Positions 58,111 through 64,000 of a DNA stretch of 64,000 nt are shown piece after piece; positions within the stretch are counted from its first letter, which is position 1; every line of letters begins with the position of its first letter. The DNA is from Ursus arctos (Eukaryota; Chordata; Mammalia; Carnivora; Ursidae). The translations under genes were made by a program, and so were the position numbers. The stretch lies in the NCBI RefSeq assembly GCF_023065955.2, contig NC_079873.1, positions 5,842,566 to 5,906,565 of the forward strand, read 5' to 3'. The notes beneath the pieces are model-generated. The model had not been told where the DNA came from and did not search any database. It saw only the letters and a list, made by a program, of their open reading frames with translations.

Positions 58111-58342
58111 ACAGGGTTCTCACCTGGAGGCAATGTTGCCCCCCAGGAGACATTTGGCAATGTCTGGAGCTATTTTTAGTTGTCACAACTGGGTTAAGGG
58201 AGATGCTATTGGCATCTATTGAGTAGAAGAAGCCAGGAATGCTGTTCAATGTCCAACAATGAACAGGACAGCTCCGCAACCCCCACAACAAAGAATTATA
58301 TGGCCCCAAATGTCACTACAGCTAAGGCTGAGACGTCCTCAG
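58111..58342 (+). mobile_element. Non-autonomous DNA transposon, MER/hAT-like
   Basis: Blocks 'acagggttctcacctggagg', 'ccccccaggagacatttggc', 'tagttgtcacaactgggtta' and 'caacaaagaattatatggcc' match in order the copy at 21220-21424. Complete-looking copy of about 230 bp. Confidence 0.78.
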
Positions 58343-60215
58343 TTAGAAGTCTCAGCTACTCTGTGACCTAGAGAGGGCCCAAGTCTCGAGGGTAAAAGCC
58401 CCTGGCAGTACAGAACAACTGTGGGCCCCTTCTTTTCCCTCAACAATACCAGGCAAACCTCAAGTCCAGGTTTTCTCTAAGGCTCTTAGCTAAACTTCAT
58501 TTCTTGAGGTTGAGGCTCACCATTGCTGGGTGTTTATAAGGGGAGTGGGCAGAGGAGGAGATGCACAAGGAGGGCGGGTCAGACACAAGGAGATCCCTTT
58601 CATCAATTCCTCACCCAGTGAGGATGCTATGCTGCCCTGATATGATCACCCACCCTAAAAATATTGTCAGTGGCCTGGCTATTGCAGTAATTTTCTTGCA
58701 GCAAAGAGGGCAAGTAAGGACATACATACCCAAAGCAATATGGGGAAAAGTAAGAGGAGATACTAATTTTTTCCACTAATTCTCTCACTAGCCTTCTGGA
58801 AGCCTGGTTCTACCTTAGTGAAGCAACCTCCCACCTGTCACCCCAAAAGAGATGCTAACCCATTTCCAAGATCCTTCAGGGAGCTTTGGTACTTTTTATA
58901 GGGTAAAATCTCCTCTCTTCCAGCCTTTCCTTCTGCTTCCATAGCTGTCTATGGTTGCTGTTGAAGTTTCATGGGAAACCCTATCAACTTTAAAAGTATT
59001 AATTGTAGGTGCGTTGTAAGAATTAAGATACTGAAGTGAATATTTCTATAAATTCTACTCTTCTTTGATGGGTGATATAATAGATTGCTCTAAATATGTT
59101 TGAATGCTGTGGGATACATTTTTGAGTTGTTATTTCCCCCCATTTTGAACACAAAATGACTTTTCTCTTGACTCTGACAGTTACCATACACATGGATATT
59201 TAAATGATAAGAAAACCAAATGTTTTTCTCCTTTCCAGTTTCTATTGAATACTGTTTAACATCACAGGTCCTTCTTTTATCTCAGGGAACAGAATCCCAT
59301 TCCTAGCCACTAATAGCATTAATCAAAGCAGTCTTTTATGGCATGTAAATAAATGAATTTTCCTTTACGCACATGGGACAATATAGATGATCTGTAGAGA
59401 CTGGATATTTATCACAGTGATATATTCCTGTTATCACACTGCCATTATTTAGCCATTGATTCAGGGAAGGTAAACTGCTTAGGATATCAAGATATGGAGA
59501 TGGCCATACAAAGAAAGAAAAAAGCTTATGGAAATTCAGAGATGACTTTCATGGCCCACTCCCCGTTTTATTGTTAGAGATTACTTATATGCCGTATAAT
59601 CAGACTTAAGATTCAGACTTAACATTAATAACACTTTTTCACGAAAAAGCACTTTTTCCCGTGTATGTATGATACACATTGCAAATAATCCATCTCAGAA
59701 AAAAATTAAAAATAAGCTTAAATTCTCTTTTAGTGAGATTTGTATACATTCAAATGTGTAAGGGAAAAGTGATTTTATTTTTTATCTATCTATCTGTCTA
59801 TCTATCTATCTATCTATCTATCCTTCTACCTATCATTTATTTTTGTGGTTTGGTACTTAATCATTTTCCATAAACTGTCCATTGAGACCAAGTGGTAAAG
59901 TACAGCAAATTATTTATAAAACTCTAGAAATAATAACTGTGGATGCAAATATTTTTACCAATTCTAGTATATCATAAGCACTGATGAGCAGGAAAAAAAA
60001 CCAGATTTGATGAAAGTTGCACATAGATATCCTCAGAGTAAACTCAAGAGTCACCTGAACACCTGTGAACATTTTATTCAAACACATTTAATGTAGTTCT
60101 ACAAAGTGTATTTTCAGAGAAAAATAAGAATTCGAAATTTTTGAATACTCCAGATTACACAAATACTAATCAAGATAAAACAATTGTCTTCTAATTCAAG
60201 TTTTCCATTTTGGTC
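58343..60215. other. 1.9 kb of unassigned DNA
   Basis: No repeat family or exon is recognised apart from a TCTA tract at 59783-59822. Confidence 0.4.
59783..59822 (+). repeat. (TCTA)n tetranucleotide tract
   Basis: About ten TCTA units with one TGTC variant (tctatctgtctatctatcta). Typical length-polymorphic STR. Confidence 0.95.
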
Positions 60216-60219
60216 TTTT

Positions 60220-60432
60220 GTTTTAGACCAAGGGACCAGCCAACTAGTACCCTCAAGCCCAATCGGGTTTATTATCACTTTTGTAAATAAAGTTTTATAG
60301 GTACACAAACTCATCCACTTGATGATGAATTGTCTGTGACTCTTCTCATACTACAGTGTCAGAGTTGATGCCATCTGACCCACAAAAACATTTACTACCT
60401 GGCCCTTTCTGGAAAGAGTTTGTTGACCTCTG
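60220..60432. mobile_element. MER20-like remnant
   Basis: 'cttttgtaaataaagtttta', 'ctaccatctggccctttctg' region (tttactacctggccctttct) and end 'gaaagagtttgttgacctct' are MER20 blocks, in the opposite sense to the copy at 37355-37575. Middle diverged. Confidence 0.7.
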
Positions 60433-60940
60433 TCATAAGCCATGAATAAATGAATACATATTGAAGTTGCTGCCATGTTCTCTCCACTGTTACTTTATCT
60501 CTTGGTGGTTGGAATGTTCCTCCCACCTCGGTAAGGCAGTCTTGGCATCTTCCCTATGTCTCCTACATGATGAACCTTGTTGTTAAGTACTCTCTTCTCT
60601 TGCTGTGGGCTGACATGAACAGTCTTCCCTGCCACGGAACTGCTTGCAACAACTTCCCAGTGATTTTGTACTTTCATTCTATGTGCACAAACATTCCCTT
60701 TGTGCTAAGCGTGGACAAGCAGTGATTCATACTTTTGTCGGCAAAATGAGAACCTTGATTAGAATCAATAATATCAAATAGCTGCCATCAATTAAAAATG
60801 CTTCGACAAACCCTTTGTAGCAGAGTTGTATAAATGGATATGACCTTGATTTATTAGGGAATGGGTGGATGCATAGTGAAAGGTATTGATTTTTCCATTT
60901 TTTCCCAGATAGTGGTAGCATGCAATTGATTTACAGTATC
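60433..60940. other. Unassigned DNA
   Basis: No feature recognised. Confidence 0.4.
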
Positions 60941-60959
60941 ATTAGTGTTGTTATGGTTC

Positions 60960-62930
60960 TAAGCATTTTTTAATTGCCGTTGTTATTTCTCCTGTAATTC
61001 ACGAGTCATTTAGGGGTGTATTTTTAAATTCCCAAACACTTGGGATTTTATTAACTATCTGTTTATTGTTGATTTCCAAGTTATTGCCTTGTGGTCATTC
61101 TCAATATATGGGGTATAAGTTGTGTATGTATAACACACCTGGCTTCTTAATGTCATTGCTAAAATCTTCCATCTACTTTCTAATATTCTGTTATTTTGAT
61201 GTACCGATTTCTGATACAAACATGTTAAACTATTAAACTGCTAATAAATGTGTCCATCTCTTCTGGTAATTCTGCCAGTTTCCTTTTTGGAGTTCAAGGT
61301 ACATACTGTTTCATATTGCTCTATCTTTTTAGTAGACTTGCCCTTTGTGTTTATCATATACTATCTTTTTTTTTTTTAAGATTTTATTTATTTATTTGAC
61401 AGAGATAGAGACAGCCAGTGAGAGAGGGAACACAAGCAGGGGGAGTGGGGGAGGAAGAAACAGGCTCATAGCAGAGGAGCCTGATGTGGGGCTCGATCCC
61501 ATAACACCGGGATCACGCCCTGAGCCAAAGGCAGATGCTTAACCGCTGTGCCACCCAGGCGCCCCCTATCATATGCTATCTTAACTTACTAAAAGTTGTG
61601 CATTAAATTCTATTGCGGGATACTGGCATTACTAGCTTTCTTTTTATTAGTATTCTTCTTAATTTTGTTTAGGTGTGCCACTTGTATATAGCTGGATTTT
61701 TAGATCGATCCATTTACATCACAATAATTACTGATATAGTGGGGCTTACTTCCACCATTTTATCTTGTGTTTTATATATTGTCATTGTTTCTCTTTCTTT
61801 GCTTTTTTGTCCCCTTCTATTTATTTTTTAATTTAACATTTTTTCCTTTTATTTCTTCTCAATTTTGGTTGTTTATCACGTTTTATACCTTTCGTGGTTG
61901 TTTTCATTGTTATATACTAAACATTAATTTAAAATAAAAATCTGAGGTTAATTCTTATAAAATCTGAAGTTATTCAGTCATTGTATACTTCATCAAAATA
62001 CTGCATTCCTGCCTTGTTATTGTTGCCAGAGACTGTTTTCAACATTTAGTGCAAAATGCTATTTTTACATTTAGCATTTAATTAAATTAGTTGCTATTTT
62101 TTCCACCACTTTTGTACCCCTTGCTTCTGGATCCCCATCTCTTCTCTCTCACGTTCACATTTATCTTCTTAATGAAGAACATCCTTGAATATTTCTTTAA
62201 GTGCTGGTTCCATAGTCTATGTATATAAACTACTAATGTGAAAAAAAAAATGCCTGTATTTGATGCTTTTTCTTGAGTATTAAGGTGGCAATTGTTTCCC
62301 TACTAACCTCGACTACCATAGATGAGAAGTGCACTGTTAGTCGAACTGCCATTCCCTTCAGGCGATTTGATGTTTCTCTGTGGTAGCTTAGGAATTTCTC
62401 TTCATTCTCAGTGGTTTGCAACTATTATATGCCATGGAATGGACTTGTATTTATCTTTTCAGTTCACAGAGTACACTTCTGATCTGAAGATTGCAATTCT
62501 GAATCATTCTGGCTATGACTTCATTCAGCTCCACTCATGCTCCAGCCATTTATCTCATATGAAACTCCTCTGAAATAATATTAAAGGATCTCCATCTGGG
62601 CTCCAACTCTCACAGCTACTCTTCTATATTTTTATATTTCTTTGTAAAAATCTTGTTTCTTACTATTCTGTTTGGTCTAATGTTGTAACAACATCTAATC
62701 ACCAATTTATCTTTGAATATGTGTAGTCAGAGTTTATCCCCAAAACAGTTTGGTTTTTAGTTATAGATAATTGCTAAATTTTTCTATGATCTCTTTTTAT
62801 GCTTATTTCTGCCCACCTCAATAATTTCCCTGCCCTTTTAAAAAGGATGTTTTTAATTCATTTAGGCATCTTAAATATATTACTTTTAAACTCTCAGACT
62901 GCTCTACGGCCCTCTTTTCATTTCAAGTTA
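60960..62930 (-). mobile_element. Antisense L1/HAL1-type fossil, split by a SINE
   Basis: T-rich antisense ORF text, for example 'ttaggggtgtatttttaaat', 'gttgatttccaagttattgc', 'gtggtcattctcaatatatg' and, past the SINE, 'ataattactgatatagtggg gcttacttccaccatttt'. These are known antisense L1/HAL1 blocks. It is interrupted at 61368-61566. Confidence 0.6.
61368..61566 (-). mobile_element. SINEC, young bear/panda-type, antisense
   Basis: T-run, 'gacagccagtgagagaggga', 'caggctcatagcagaggagc', 'gatcccataacaccgggatc' and end 'cacccaggcgcccc'. TSD TATCATATACTATCTT (61352-61367) and TATCATATGCTATCTT (61567-61582). Confidence 0.97.
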
Positions 62931-62952
62931 ATTACATTTTTTTAAAAGATTT

Positions 62953-63131
62953 TATTTATTTGACAGAGAGAGAGAGACAGCCAGCGAGAGAGGGAACACA
63001 AGCAGGGGGAGTGGGAGAGGAAGAAGCAGGCTCCCAGCAGAGGAGCCTGATGTGGGGCTCGATCCCAGAACACCAGGATCACACCCTGAGCCGAAGACAG
63101 ATGCTTAACGGCTGAGCCACCCAGGCACCCC
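62953..63131 (-). mobile_element. SINEC, antisense, first of an adjacent pair
   Basis: Body 'gacagccagcgagagaggga', 'gcaggctcccagcagaggag', 'gatcccagaacaccaggatc' and end 'cacccaggcacccc'. Left TSD TCAAGTTAATTACATTTT at 62933 and right copy at 63132. It is of the older 'cccag' subtype. Confidence 0.97.
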
Positions 63132-63151
63132 TCAAGTTAATTACATTTTTT

Positions 63152-63357
63152 TTTAAGATTTTTTTATTTTTTTTATTTTTTATTTATTTGACAGAGATAG
63201 AGACAGCCAGCGAGAGAGGGAACACAAGCAGGGGGAGTGGGAGAGGAAGAAGCAGGCTCATAGCGGAGGAGCCTGATGTGGGGCTCGATCCCATCACGCC
63301 GGGATCAGGCCCTGAGCCGAAGGCAGATGCTTAACAGCTGAGCCACCCAGGCGCCCC
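63152..63357 (-). mobile_element. SINEC, antisense, second of the pair
   Basis: Long T-rich start, body 'gacagccagcgagagaggga', 'gcaggctcatagcggaggag', 'gatcccatcacgccgggatc' and end 'cacccaggcgcccc'. It is of the younger 'catag' subtype. TSD TCAAGTTAATTACATTTT at 63132 and 63358. Confidence 0.97.
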
Positions 63358-63377
63358 TCAAGTTAATTACATTTTTA

Positions 63378-63569
63378 AATGTTGATTGTATTGACTATAA
63401 TAGATTCTTATCAACCGGTTTCTTCACAAGTGTTGGAAGTTTGGATTGTCGCTCATTTGGAGGGTTGATGTTTGTTTCTCTTTTCTTTCCTCTTTCCTGG
63501 TCTCTCCTCTCTCTAGGCTTACTCCTTGTGTCTAATAATTTCATGGCTGGTTGAACTCCCAGTCCTCCT
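63378..63569. other. Unassigned T-rich DNA
   Basis: Short stretch between the SINE pair and the LTR-like element. Probably also old antisense L1/HAL1. Confidence 0.3.
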
Positions 63570-63978
63570 GTGATGGTTACTTTTCTGTGTCAACTTGGCT
63601 GGGCCATGGTGCCCAAATATTTGGCCAAACATTTTTCTGGATGTTCTATGAGGGTGTTTGGGGGTGAGATTAGTATTTACATTGATAAACTAAGAATAAA
63701 ACAGACTCCATAATGTGGGTGGGCCTCATCCAATCAGCTGAACACCTAATAGAACAGTAAGACTGACCTCCCTTGAGCAAGGAGGAATTCTGCTGACAGA
63801 TGATCTTCAGACTTAAAAGCGTATCAGCCGTTCCCTAGATCTCCAGCTTGCTGGTCTACCTGCAGATTTTGGATTTGCCAGCCTCTATAATCATGAAAGC
63901 AAATTCCTTATGATAAAGCTCTACCTATAGGTACACATCCTATTAGTTAAGTTTCTCTGGAGTATAATGACTAATACA
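63570..63978 (+). mobile_element. Ancient LTR-like repeat, second copy
   Basis: Same family as 2172-2662: 'gatggttacttttctgtgtc aacttggctggg', 'ggtgggcctcatccaatcag ctga', 'tagaacagtaagactgacct' and end 'cacatcctattagttaagtt tctctggagtataatgacta atacaca'. Less decayed than the left copy. Confidence 0.65.
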
Positions 63979-64000
63979 CACCCCCTAAGCCCGTCAAGAT

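Overview
This is a repeat-rich, non-coding stretch of a carnivoran nuclear genome, most likely from a bear-like species (Ursidae, possibly giant panda). The main evidence is about 20 tRNA-derived SINEC elements with the usual head, A/B boxes, CT-rich body and A-tail. Many are of the subtype whose body reads gcaggctc(at/cc)agcggaggagcctgatg on one strand, which I associate with bear/panda genomes. The L1 elements also carry the standard carnivore L1 3' end. No bacterial, organellar or viral-genome organisation is present. I found no convincing protein-coding exon of a host gene. The open frames of any length are L1 remnants, frames inside simple repeats, or chance frames. The window is therefore intergenic or deep intronic.

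Layout. 1-12.5 kb: mostly unassigned sequence with old MaLR-type LTRs (3.1-3.7, 4.6-5.3, 8.0-8.5 kb), an old LTR-like element (2.2-2.7 kb), an L1 3' part (6.7-7.6 kb), three SINEs, a (TG)n tract and a Tigger-like DNA transposon (10.5-10.8 kb). 12.5-18.4 kb: a nearly full-length but dead L1 (12760-18401). Its 5' end has a YY1-like site, its ORF1 is split by a SINE, and its ORF2 still has a readable FADD catalytic box but several stops and frameshifts. 18.6-26.4 kb: SINEs, L1 tails, a HAL1/L1-like fossil with (GGAGA)n and (CA)n tracts, and 2.5 kb of apparently unique DNA. 26.4-28.65 kb: a second, 5'-truncated L1 whose RT box is mutated. 28.7-36.3 kb: DNA-transposon and LTR fossils, a SINE pair, a possible processed retrocopy and an old L1 3' end.

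37-46.2 kb: two ancient L1 ORF2 fossils riddled with SINEs and a MER20-like element, an AT-rich palindromic tract, and a solo-LTR-like gammaretroviral (ERV1) element. 46-54.8 kb: mostly unassigned sequence with an L1 fossil, a (CA)n tract and a 31-bp tandem repeat. 54.8-64 kb: antisense L1/HAL1-like sequence with an MST-type LTR, DNA-transposon fossils, a TCTA microsatellite, three antisense SINEs and a second copy of the LTR-like family seen near the left end.

No genes work together here. The story is layered retrotransposition. L1 EN/RT made the L1, SINE and retrocopy insertions, and target-site duplications (TSDs) let the order be read. The most notable pattern is that in three separate places a second element was inserted into the TSD made by an earlier one, leaving the same target sequence in three copies.
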